From: Prauserella rugosa
GTDB taxonomy: Bacteria; Actinomycetota; Actinomycetes; Mycobacteriales; Pseudonocardiaceae
Length of the DNA: 64,000 nt
Assembly (NCBI RefSeq): GCF_000719975.1
Contig: NZ_JOIJ01000010.1
Span: forward strand, 62,001-126,000
Reading direction: 5' to 3'
The notes under the pieces were generated by a model, which was given only the letters and a program-made list of their open reading frames with translations, had not been told where the DNA came from and searched no databases. The position numbers were made by a program, and so were the translations under genes. The number at the start of each line of letters is the position of its first letter. Positions within the stretch are counted from its first letter, which is position 1. This document shows positions 16,630-24,564 of this stretch, one piece after another.

Positions 16630-18065
16630 GTGGCTGCCCCCTGTGCTGATCGGTCCGCGGTCTGCTCACCGGCGGACGCCGCGTCCTGCCGCGGCATGGC
16701 GAGTTGGATCTCGGTGCCCTCACCCGGTGCGGTGCGCAGCCGGCACGTACCGCCGGCGCGCTCCATCCTGCCCCGGATCGAGTCGGAGAGCCCGTGCCGG
16801 TCGGCGGGAACGGCGTCGGGATCGAAGCCCGCGCCGCGGTCGCGCACGAACACGGTGACCGAGGTGGGCTCGACCTCGGCGTACACACTGACCTCGTCGA
16901 CGCCTGCGTGTTTGGCGGCGTTGACGATCGCCTCGCGCGCGGCCTGGACCAGCGCGGCGAGCCCGTCGTCGAGTTCGGCGTCGCCGACGACAACCTGTTG
17001 CACGGAGATGCCGAACCGGTCCTCGACCTCGCCGCACGCGGCGGCGACGGCCGTGGCCAGCATGTCCGGTGCCGCCGGCTCCCCCGTGGCCGACGGCTCG
17101 GCGCGGTCGCGCTTCGGGGTGCCGTACCCGCTCGGCCCGTACAGCCAGGTGCGCAGTTCGCGCTCCTGCCCGCGCGCCAACCGCGCCACCTCCCGCGGGT
17201 GCTCCGAGCGCTTCTGGATGAGGGCAAGCGTTTGCAGCACCGAGTCGTGCAGGTGTGCGGCGATCTCGGCGCGTTCCTCGGTGCGGATGCGCGCACGGCG
17301 TTCCTCGCCCAGGTCACGTACGAGCCGCAACCAGAACGGGACGGTGAGCAGGGCGACTCCGACGAGCGTCGCGAGCACGGCGACGAGTGCGACCTGCAGC
17401 TGGTCGAGGTTGCTGCCACGGAGCACGATCACGCCGATGCCGGTCATTACCAGCGCGACGCCGGAGAGGACCCGCACCACCGCCGACACACCGCCGCCAC
17501 CGACGACCGCGCCCGCGACGCCGGTCCTGGCCCCGGTGCGCCACCGCCTGCGCTGCGTCTCGTCGGCCTCGCGCCACACCACGGCGGCGCCGACGAGCAC
17601 CACCGCGAACGGCAACGCCGCCCACCCGGTGAGCACACCGGACAGCACACCGCCGACGACCGCGAAGCCGGTACCGAGCGCGAGCAGTCCGTAGGCCTGC
17701 TGACGCTGCCTGCCGGTGAGCTCCTGCTGCGGTTCGTTCCTGGCCTGCTGGGGCACGAACGCCCACAGCAGGCCGTAGAGCATCAGGCCGAGCCCGCCGA
17801 GCCCGGCCAGCACGGCAAACGCCGCCCGCACCCACAGGACCTTGACGCCGAGATGGTCGGCCAGCCCGCCCGCGACACCGGCCAGCGCCCGTCCACCGCG
17901 CCTGCGATACATCTTCGGCGGCGGCTGCATACCGTCGGGCACCGGAGCGTGGGCCGGGACGGTCACGGACGCGCTCGGCCTGCCGACCGGCGCGTCGGCA
18001 CCGGTCGGTCTCGTCGTCGTGGCCGCTGCGGACTCGCGGGGGCCCTGATCGTGCACGTCATCCAT
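16626..18065 (-). CDS. Sensor histidine kinase with N-terminal PspC domain
   Basis: 479 residues. A PspC domain lies near residues 48-110 (KMYRRRGGRALAGVAGGLAD, ending in LYGLLWAFVPQ), followed by several more membrane spans, a HisKA_3 dimerisation segment with the phospho-accepting His in HLHDSVLQTLALIQKRSEHP (about residue 268) and a HATPase domain (DRGAGFD, GLSDSIRGRMERAGG). It probably senses membrane or wall damage and phosphorylates the downstream response regulator. A gene for another PspC membrane protein is transcribed divergently 160 bases away, as in the corynebacterial EsrI-EsrSR three-component system where the membrane protein inhibits the kinase. Confidence 0.9.
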   Translation of the reverse strand: MDDVHDQGPRESAAATTTRPTGADAPVGRPSASVTVPAHAPVPDGMQPPPKMYRRRGGRALAGVAGGLADHLGVKVLWVRAAFAVLAGLGGLGLMLYGLLWAFVPQQARNEPQQELTGRQRQQAYGLLALGTGFAVVGGVLSGVLTGWAALPFAVVLVGAAVVWREADETQRRRWRTGARTGVAGAVVGGGGVSAVVRVLSGVALVMTGIGVIVLRGSNLDQLQVALVAVLATLVGVALLTVPFWLRLVRDLGEERRARIRTEERAEIAAHLHDSVLQTLALIQKRSEHPREVARLARGQERELRTWLYGPSGYGTPKRDRAEPSATGEPAAPDMLATAVAAACGEVEDRFGISVQQVVVGDAELDDGLAALVQAAREAIVNAAKHAGVDEVSVYAEVEPTSVTVFVRDRGAGFDPDAVPADRHGLSDSIRGRMERAGGTCRLRTAPGEGTEIQLAMPRQDAASAGEQTADRSAQGAAT

Positions 18066-18225
18066 GGTCGCCTTCCATCGTCACAGATGGCGGGCGCGGA
18101 ATCATCAGGGAAACCCCTGATCACGACTCTCCTGGTCGCCGCACCGGGCGGGAGCGCGAGACCCGGGACGGTTTCAGGGTGGTCCCCGATGTGCAGGCGA
18201 GCCGTGCACGCGCATGCTCGATGTC

Positions 18226-19476
18226 ATGAACAGCACGAGTGGTGCGGCCAGGCACCTGGACGGGTTCGAGGCGACCGTCAAGGACTTCTGGGCGAGCAGG
18301 CCGCGGCGCCCCTCCGACGGACGCAAGATCGCGGGCGTCGCCGCCGGCATCGGGACGCGTTACGGCATCGACCCGATCGTCATCCGGGTGGCGCTGGTGG
18401 CCCTGACCTTCTTCGGAGGCGTCGGTCCTGCCGTGTACCTGCTGGGCTGGCTGTTCCTGCCCGGCCAGGACGACGAGGTGTCGGCGTTCGAGGGGCTGCT
18501 GGGGCACGGGCGCAGCGGCACGAGTCGGGCCGGGGCCGTCGTGCTGTGCGCGCTGTGCTTTCCCGCGTTCGGCCTGGCGTTCGGGGGCACGTGGTTCGAT
18601 GGCGGCGGCATCATCGCGCTCGCGCTCGTCGTGACGGCGCTCTACCTGATGCACCGCAGCCGCGGACACCTCAACCGCCCGCCTGCCAGGGGCCCGGTGA
18701 CCGCCGCGATGTCTACGGCGAAGGGCACGCCGGTGGACACCACCTCGGACGACTGGGACGCCCTCGGCGCCGACCCGCTCGGCTGGGACCTCGCCGACCA
18801 CACGGCACCACCCGCCGACCCGTACCGCCCACCGGAGGCTCCCGAGCCGCCGCGACCTCGACGTTCCCGCGGAGGCTCCAAGATCACGCTGGTGACGCTC
18901 GCGCTGGCCGTCGTCACCGCGGGCGTGGGAACGGCGTTCGTCGACGGAGAGAGCTGGCAGCCTGGCCACGTCGCCGCGACGACCCTCGCCGTGCTCGCCG
19001 GTGGCCTGCTGTTCGGGGCGTTCCGCGGTGGGGCGCGGGGACTCATCTGGTTCGCCGCGCCGGTCGCCGTCGCCACGCTGATGTTGAGCCCGTGGCCCGC
19101 GGGCGGCTACCCGGGTGGCGTCGGCGCGATCAAGGAGACGCCGACCAACTTCCGCGAACTGCAGCCCAGTTACGAGCGCACGGCGGGCACGATCGAACTC
19201 GACCTCACCCAGCTTCCCGAACGGGACGAACCGATCTCCGTCGAGGCCAGCGTGGGCACCGGCGACATCACGGTGTTCGTTCCCCTGACCGCCGACGTCA
19301 CGTTCGACTGCACGGCCCGCACCGGCAACGCCGAGTGCCTGAACCGCTCCCAGGGCGGGGTGGGCAACGGCAACCTCGTCGGCAGGGACAACGGCGCGGA
19401 CGGCGAAGACGGGCAACGGTTCCATCTCGTACTCGACGCCGGAATCGGCAACGTGGAGGTGCGGCGCCATGCGTGA
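18226..19476 (+). CDS. PspC-domain membrane protein, possible inhibitor of the adjacent kinase
   Basis: About 416 residues. The N-terminal PspC domain (SDGRKIAGVAAGIGTRYGID, then FFGGVGPAVYLLGWLFLPGQ) is followed by two membrane spans, a Pro/Arg-rich loop, and three further spans. The C-terminal 110 residues (LPERDEPISVEASVGTGDIT) look like an exported beta domain related to the LiaF-type C-terminal region. Divergent transcription from the PspC histidine kinase suggests a three-component envelope-stress circuit. The start is uncertain: ATG 18214 and ATG 18226 are both possible; CATGCT seven bases before 18226 fits a leaderless start. The next gene overlaps its end by eight bases. Confidence 0.82.
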   Translation: MNSTSGAARHLDGFEATVKDFWASRPRRPSDGRKIAGVAAGIGTRYGIDPIVIRVALVALTFFGGVGPAVYLLGWLFLPGQDDEVSAFEGLLGHGRSGTSRAGAVVLCALCFPAFGLAFGGTWFDGGGIIALALVVTALYLMHRSRGHLNRPPARGPVTAAMSTAKGTPVDTTSDDWDALGADPLGWDLADHTAPPADPYRPPEAPEPPRPRRSRGGSKITLVTLALAVVTAGVGTAFVDGESWQPGHVAATTLAVLAGGLLFGAFRGGARGLIWFAAPVAVATLMLSPWPAGGYPGGVGAIKETPTNFRELQPSYERTAGTIELDLTQLPERDEPISVEASVGTGDITVFVPLTADVTFDCTARTGNAECLNRSQGGVGNGNLVGRDNGADGEDGQRFHLVLDAGIGNVEVRRHA

Positions 19477-19693
19477 GGCAACGGAAACCCCCGGCGACGC
19501 CGGGCAGGACACGCGGCGACGCGGATTCGACCCGCTGTCGCTGGTGGCGGGTATCGCGGCGCTGTGCGCGTCGGCCTACGTCTTCCTCGACGGTCCCGCG
19601 TGGATCGGACATCTCGATCCGCGGTGGATCCTCGCCGGGGTCGCGGTCGTGATCGGCGTCGGGATGCTGGCCGCCTCCCTGCGCCGCCAGTAG
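19469..19693 (+). CDS. Small two-span membrane protein
   Basis: 74 residues with two hydrophobic spans (LSLVAGIAALCASAYVFLDG and WILAGVAVVIGVGMLAASL) and a charged N-terminus. It overlaps the end of the PspC gene by eight bases, so it is in the same operon and probably translationally coupled. A companion role with the PspC protein is likely; the family is not recognised. Length and topology are typical of small proteins in such loci. Confidence 0.75.
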   Translation: MREATETPGDAGQDTRRRGFDPLSLVAGIAALCASAYVFLDGPAWIGHLDPRWILAGVAVVIGVGMLAASLRRQ

Positions 19694-19733
19694 ATCCCTG
19701 CGCCGGCCGAACCGGGAAGGCCTGCGTGCCTGC

Positions 19734-20513
19734 CTACGTGACCAGTTGGCCGACGACGAGACCGAGGCCGATCAGCACGCCGGCGATCGAACCGGCGGCG
19801 AGGAACTTGTGCTTGGTCTCGTGCGCCTTGCGCAGTTCGCCTTCCGTGCGCGTGGAGATGATGAAGAAACCACCCTCGGACGGTTTCCCGATGATCAGCG
19901 GGCCCTTCCTGTCGTGCACCTCGCCGTGCACGTACAGCCGCTGCCCTGGACGAACGACCCATTCCTTGTACTTGTAGCCGATCGTCCGGTTCCCACCGCC
20001 GAAGCTGGGCAGGCGCACGCCGAACAGCTCGACGCTGCTGCGGCCGCCCTCGTGCGGTTCGAACCGGTCGACGACCTGTTCCGGCCGGTCGGGACGCTCG
20101 CCGCCGGGATCGACGCCGATGGTGCGACCGGCCTCGTCGATGATCGCGAACCCGTTGTTCGACTGGTGGTCGGTCAGCTTCTCGGTGCGGCGCCGCGTGT
20201 GCCGCTTACCGTCGCGGTACTCGGTGTGCTCGTACTCGCGCTCGACCGTGTAGCGGTACCAGACACATTCCGTTTTGGACAGTTCGGACGTCCGGGCACC
20301 GCTGGGCGGCGGATGCGCCGCACCCACGACCTCGGCGGACTTGCGGAACGAGCCCTTGGCGCCGAGATCGTCCGAGATCTTCCGCTGGTCCTCGAGTTCC
20401 GGGATCGTGAACGTCTCCGTGCCGATCATGGCGTGCAGCTCCCGCTTGGTGTGCTGCATGAAGAAGAACGCGGCGACACCCGCCGCGATCAGAACGAGCC
20501 CTGCGATCCACAC
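19734..20513 (-). CDS. GIDE-domain (MUL1-like) membrane protein without RING
   Basis: 259 residues. An N-terminal span (WIAGLVLIAAGVAAFFFMQH) and a C-terminal span (AAGSIAGVLIGLGLVVGQLV) bracket a domain with the GIDE pattern: ECVWYRYTVEREYEHTEY, GFAIIDEAGRTIGVDPGG, YKEWVVRPGQRLYVHGEVHD and GGFFIISTRTEGELRKAH. This is the membrane-exposed domain of the eukaryotic E3 ligase MUL1/GIDE; bacterial homologues are often annotated as E3 ubiquitin ligases but, as here, have no RING finger, so ligase activity should not be assumed. It lies 32 bases after guaA on the same strand. Function in bacteria is unknown to me. Confidence 0.8.
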   Translation of the reverse strand: MWIAGLVLIAAGVAAFFFMQHTKRELHAMIGTETFTIPELEDQRKISDDLGAKGSFRKSAEVVGAAHPPPSGARTSELSKTECVWYRYTVEREYEHTEYRDGKRHTRRRTEKLTDHQSNNGFAIIDEAGRTIGVDPGGERPDRPEQVVDRFEPHEGGRSSVELFGVRLPSFGGGNRTIGYKYKEWVVRPGQRLYVHGEVHDRKGPLIIGKPSEGGFFIISTRTEGELRKAHETKHKFLAAGSIAGVLIGLGLVVGQLVT

Positions 20514-20545
20514 GTGTCACTGACCCCCGGTCCGTCTCGGCGCCC

Positions 20546-22123
20546 TTACTCCCACTCGATCGTGCCCGGCGGCTTGCTCGTCACGTCGAGCACGACCCTG
20601 TTGACCTCGGCGACCTCGTTGGTGATGCGCGTCGAGATGCGCTCGAGCACGTCGTAGGGTAGCCGAGTCCAGTCGGCTGTCATGGCGTCTTCGCTCGAAA
20701 CCGGCCGCAGCACGACCGGATGCCCGTAGGTACGGCCGTCACCCTGCACCCCGACGCTGCGCACGTCGGCCAGCAGCACGACGGGACACTGCCAGATCTC
20801 CCGGTCCAGACCGGCCGCCGACAGCTCCTCGCGCGCGATGGCGTCGGCCGCGCGCAGCGTCTCGAGCCGGTCGGCGGTCACCTCGCCGATGATGCGGATG
20901 CCGAGGCCGGGGCCGGGGAACGGCTGCCGGTGGACGATCGTCTCCGGCAGGCCCAGTTCGAGCCCCACACGGCGCACCTCGTCCTTGAACAGCAACCGCA
21001 GCGGCTCCACGAGCGAGAACTGCAGGTCGTCCGGAAGTCCGCCGACGTTGTGGTGGCTCTTGATGTTCGACGTTCCCGCGCCGCCGCCGGACTCGACGAC
21101 GTCCGGATACAGCGTGCCCTGCACGAGGAATTCGGCGTCGCCCTTGTCCTTCAGGTCACGCGCGGCGCTTTCGAAGACGCGGATGAACTCGCGTCCGATG
21201 ATCTTGCGCTTCTCCTCGGGGTCGCTGACTCCCGCGAGCGCGTCGAGGAACTGCTCGCGCGCGTCGACGGTCACGAGGTTGACGCCCGTCGCGGCGACGA
21301 AGTCACGTTCGACCTGGGTGCGCTCGCCGGCACGCAACAACCCGTGGTCGACGAACACGCAGGTGAGCCGGTCGCCGATCGCCCGCTGCACGAGCGCGGC
21401 CGCGACCGCCGAGTCCACACCGCCGGACAGGCCGCAGATCGCGTGCCCGTCCCCGATCTCCGCGCGGATCCTCGCGACCTGGTCGTCCACAATGGACGAC
21501 GTAGTCCACTGCGGACGGATCCCGGCGACGTCCTGGAGGAAACGGCGCAGCACCTCCTGGCCGTGCGGGGAGTGTGCGACCTCGGGGTGGTACTGCACCC
21601 CGGCGAACCCGGCCGCGACGTTCTCGAACCCGGCCACCGGAGCGCCCTCGCTGCGCGCGGTGACGTCGAACCCCTCGGGAGCCTTCGTCACGCAGTCCCC
21701 GTGGCTCATCCACACCGGGTGCCGCGCGGGCAGCTCCTCGTGCAGGTGGCCACCGGAGACGTCGAGCTCGGTGCGGCCGAACTCGCGCGTGCCCGTGTGC
21801 TCGACGGTCCCGCCCAGCGCCTGCGCCATCACCTGGAACCCGTAGCAGATACCGAACACCGGCACACCCGCCTCGAACAACGCCGGATCGACACTCGGCG
21901 CCTGGTCGGCGTACACGCTCGACGGACCGCCGGACAGGATGATCGCCGACGGGTTGCGGTCGAGCATCTCGGAGACCGACGCGGTGTGCGGCACCACCTC
22001 GGAGTACACCTGCGCCTCACGCACCCGCCGCGCGATGAGCTGGGCGTACTGCGCGCCGTAGTCCACGACGAGGACGGGGCCCTCGGTGCTGTCCCCCGGA
22101 TTCCCGGGCGCGTTCTCGGGCAC
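20546..22123 (-). CDS. guaA: GMP synthase (glutamine-hydrolysing)
   Basis: 525 residues, normal length. The class I glutaminase domain has [14 protein letters not shown], the nucleophile Cys in FGICYGFQV (about residue 90), and His/Glu in QYHPEV. The ATP-pyrophosphatase domain has the P-loop LSGGVDSAV (about 240) and the C-terminal dimerisation domain ends KPPGTIEWE. It converts XMP to GMP using glutamine ammonia and ATP. I chose GTG 22123 because AGGAGG lies seven bases upstream; an ATG 16 codons further up has no Shine-Dalgarno. It shares the guanine pathway with guaB2 and guaB3 a few kilobases away. Confidence 0.96.
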   Translation of the reverse strand: MPENAPGNPGDSTEGPVLVVDYGAQYAQLIARRVREAQVYSEVVPHTASVSEMLDRNPSAIILSGGPSSVYADQAPSVDPALFEAGVPVFGICYGFQVMAQALGGTVEHTGTREFGRTELDVSGGHLHEELPARHPVWMSHGDCVTKAPEGFDVTARSEGAPVAGFENVAAGFAGVQYHPEVAHSPHGQEVLRRFLQDVAGIRPQWTTSSIVDDQVARIRAEIGDGHAICGLSGGVDSAVAAALVQRAIGDRLTCVFVDHGLLRAGERTQVERDFVAATGVNLVTVDAREQFLDALAGVSDPEEKRKIIGREFIRVFESAARDLKDKGDAEFLVQGTLYPDVVESGGGAGTSNIKSHHNVGGLPDDLQFSLVEPLRLLFKDEVRRVGLELGLPETIVHRQPFPGPGLGIRIIGEVTADRLETLRAADAIAREELSAAGLDREIWQCPVVLLADVRSVGVQGDGRTYGHPVVLRPVSSEDAMTADWTRLPYDVLERISTRITNEVAEVNRVVLDVTSKPPGTIEWE

Positions 22124-22285
22124 GAGCAGGACCTCCTGGCTTGCGGGATCGACGACGTTCGGTACCTCCATCGTCGCAGGTGAATCGCAGGGCGCTGCCG
22201 CCAGGTGGGCCGGACTCACGCGAGCTCCACCGCCGGCGCCCCGGCAGGTGAGCGGGCCCACACGCGAGGCCAATAGGGTGCGCCC

Positions 22286-23620
22286 ATGAGCACAGCAGGC
22301 CCGGCCGATCCCGCATTCGACCCCGACGACACCGGCGGCTCCGACGACACCGGCGAGGAGGCGTACGCGCCGCGCCCCCACGAGGCCTGGATCGCCGGAC
22401 GTGCCGAGACCAACGAGGACACCGCGGTCATCACGCATCCCGCGGACGACACGGAGGTCGCGACCGTCGTGCTTCCGTCGGCCGAGCAGGCGGCAGGCGC
22501 TCTCGAGGCCGCGGTCGGACTCGGCAGGCTCGACGACGTCGACCTGCGCACCGGTGCACTGCAGATCGCCGCGGGTGAACTCGAGGGCCGCCGTGAGGAA
22601 CTCGCGGAACTGATCACCGCCGAGAGCGGCATCCCGCTGCGCTGGGCGAACCGGGAGGTCGACGACGCTGTGGCCGTGCTGCGGTACGCCGCCCGGCATC
22701 CGCTCACCTCCGAAGGCCGCGTGACCACCGGTGGCGGAGCGGGGGCCGCCACGCTGATCCATGCCGTGCCGCGCGGGCCGGTACTGGCCGTCGTGTCACC
22801 GCAGGCTCCGCTGCGCAGTGCCGCGCACGCGGTGGCGGCGGCGTTCGCGGCCGGCGCGCCGGTGGTCGTGGCGGCGGGGACGGACACGCCCTTGTCGGCG
22901 TTGGCCCTCGGCGAGGCGCTGGGCGAGGTGGGACTGCCCGAAGGTGCCTTCTCCGTGCTGCCCGGCCCCGAACCGGACGCCCGCGACCTGGTCCGCGTGG
23001 ACCCGCCAGCACCGGCGAAGGGCGCCGCGGTGGTCGTGACCGACCTGCCGAACGCCGCCGACCGCGACGACGTCGCCCAGCGCATCGCCGTCGCCGCCAC
23101 CCGCCAGGGCGGGATGCGGCAGGAGGCCGTGCGCAGGGCGGTCGTGTGCTCGGCGATCGCCGACGAGTTCCTGCCCGCGCTGACGGCCGCTGTCTCCGCC
23201 CAGCCCACGGGAAACGCCTACGACACGGCCGTCTCGGTGGGCACGCTGCCGGCCGAGGTGACCGAGCCTGCGGCCGCGTGGCTCGACGACGTCGTCGCCG
23301 CGGGCGCCACCGTGCTGGCCGGCGGAACCGCCGAGGAGCCGACGCTCGTCACCGGCACCGAGGAGGAACCGGTGGCAGGCCCGATTCTCGCGGTGACGGT
23401 CGCGGACGAACCCGAGGAGGCACTCGCCGCCGTCGCCGCGCCGGGTGCGGCCGCGTCGGCGGTGGGACTGTTCACGGGAGACACCGCGCTGGCGATGCGC
23501 GCGCGGGCGCAGCTCGAGTCGGCCCGCGTCGTCGTGGGCGACGTCCCCGACTACGACCCGACCACGATCCACATCACCATCCACACCATCACCACCCCCC
23601 AACTGACAACCCTGACCTGA
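22286..23620 (+). CDS. Aldehyde dehydrogenase-like protein lacking the catalytic Cys
   Basis: 444 residues with an ALDH-type layout: [69 protein letters not shown], then [15 protein letters not shown]. In active enzymes the nucleophile lies in a GQxCxxxxR context; here the equivalent stretch is [15 protein letters not shown] (about residue 275) with no Cys, and the ELGG glutamate motif is also missing. It is therefore probably catalytically dead or repurposed. The end is odd, a Thr/His/Ile-rich tail ([19 protein letters not shown]). TAGGGT six bases before the ATG suggests a leaderless transcript. It is divergent from guaA. Confidence 0.82.
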   Translation: MSTAGPADPAFDPDDTGGSDDTGEEAYAPRPHEAWIAGRAETNEDTAVITHPADDTEVATVVLPSAEQAAGALEAAVGLGRLDDVDLRTGALQIAAGELEGRREELAELITAESGIPLRWANREVDDAVAVLRYAARHPLTSEGRVTTGGGAGAATLIHAVPRGPVLAVVSPQAPLRSAAHAVAAAFAAGAPVVVAAGTDTPLSALALGEALGEVGLPEGAFSVLPGPEPDARDLVRVDPPAPAKGAAVVVTDLPNAADRDDVAQRIAVAATRQGGMRQEAVRRAVVCSAIADEFLPALTAAVSAQPTGNAYDTAVSVGTLPAEVTEPAAAWLDDVVAAGATVLAGGTAEEPTLVTGTEEEPVAGPILAVTVADEPEEALAAVAAPGAAASAVGLFTGDTALAMRARAQLESARVVVGDVPDYDPTTIHITIHTITTPQLTTLT

Positions 23621-23626
23621 CCACCC

Positions 23627-23782
23627 GTGTTGCGCTTTGGGGGCCGCGTGTTGCGGATCCAGGGGCGCGTGTTGCGGATCTAGGGTGCCGTGTTGCGGAT
23701 CTGGGGCCGCGTGTTGTGGGGCCGGGGTGCCGTGTTGCGGATCTAGGGGTGCCGTGTTGCGGGCCCGGGGTGCCGTGTTGCG
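23627..23782. repeat. Array of eight 21-bp direct repeats (GTGTTGCG core)
   Basis: GTGTTGCG recurs at 23627, 23648, 23669, 23690, 23711 (one variant), 23732, 23754 and 23775, exactly 21 bases apart except one step of 22. The 13 bases between cores are G/C-rich and vary (GGATCTAGGG types). The array begins seven bases after the ALDH stop codon and reads GTGTTGCG in the sense of that gene. Stop codons in the frame show it is not an extension of the protein. The same family appears at 24443 and 62362. Confidence 0.9.
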
Positions 23783-23789
23783 CGAGTCG

Positions 23790-24301
23790 TCACTGCGCTG
23801 GGCCGGACGCCGAAGCAAGCCGTGCCGTGGCACGTTCCCCCACCGCACGGCGCACGTCCTCGAGGGCCGCGCGAATGGTGTCGCCGTACGCACCGTCGGG
23901 CAGCGCCGACGTGTGCCGCTCGGCCTCTTCGACGTACCCGGCCGCCGCGCGGAAAGCGCCCAGCCGCCGCAAGTTGTCGGCCAGGTTGAGGTACAGGCTC
24001 GGATAGAAGCCGGCGACGCGCAGGCTCGCGTGGTGTTGACTGGCACGCTGATCGGTCAGTGCGTCGGCGGCATCGAGCGCACGCACATCCCACATGAGCG
24101 ACTCGGCGGGGTCGTCACAAAGGTCGGCCAGGTATGCGCCAGCGTGCAGCGGTGGAACGGATCCCCCGTCACGCCGATCCGCGCCCAGAGCCGCAGCAGT
24201 TCTCGGCGGGCAAGATCGACGTGACCGTCCTGCCCGGCGGATACGGCAGACACGATGGCGTTCATCGTCGGATCGGGTGTGTCGGTCGGAGTGGCGGTCA
24301 T
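23790..24301 (-). pseudogene. Tetratricopeptide-like protein, interrupted by a one-base frameshift
   Basis: The ATG at 24301 (GAGGAG upstream) opens a protein whose first part contains MNAIVSAVSAGQDGHVDLAR and DPFHRCTLAH, then shifts out of phase. The continuation YLADLCDDPAESLMWDVRAL to the stop at 23790 is in another frame. Known actinobacterial relatives read ...HRCTLAHYLADLQDD... without a break, so one base (a T in the sense strand, near 24134) is missing. The span is 512 bases, one short of 171 codons. The family is a small TPR-like cytosolic protein with LNLADNLRRLG repeats, function unknown. This may be a real recent inactivation or a sequencing error. Confidence 0.8.
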
Positions 24302-24442
24302 GGGCGAGTCTCCTCGGTCGGCTCGGACCGGTGGGAGATGCGGCCACCGGCTCCCCGGCATCGTCAGGCTTCAACCGACTCGAAGGTCAACCGCTTCATA
24401 CGGCCCCGTTGTGTCTCCTCGTCCTCTCCGACGTCCGGAACC

Positions 24443-24555
24443 CGCAACACAGGCTCCCGAAAGCGCAACACGCGCTCCCAGGGCCGCAACACGGGCCCCT
24501 GGAGCCGCAACACGCGACCCCGGGAACGCAACACGCGGCCCCCGAAGCGCAACAC
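24443..24555. repeat. Array of six 21-bp direct repeats (CGCAACAC core)
   Basis: CGCAACAC recurs at 24443, 24464, 24485, 24506, 24527 and 24548, always 21 bases apart. It is the complement of the GTGTTGCG core, so on the minus strand it reads in the sense of choD, whose stop codon lies nine bases away at 24565. Inter-core bases are variants of GGGCCCCTGGAGC. It is non-coding by codon pattern. It belongs to the same family as the arrays at 23627 and 62362. Confidence 0.9.
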
Positions 24556-24564
24556 GGGCCGGCG

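Noticed and set aside
22124..22171. Longer GuaA starting at ATG 22171
   Set aside because: No Shine-Dalgarno there, while AGGAGG precedes GTG 22123, which gives normal family length.
23627..23782. CRISPR array
   Set aside because: The conserved core is only about 8 bases in a 21-base period with no unique 30-40 base spacers, and no cas genes are present.
23637..24224. Repeat protein encoded across the 21-bp array (CCGSR-type heptads)
   Set aside because: 21 bases is seven codons, so all frames stay open by chance, but no start signal exists and another frame is interrupted by TAG; codon bias is absent.
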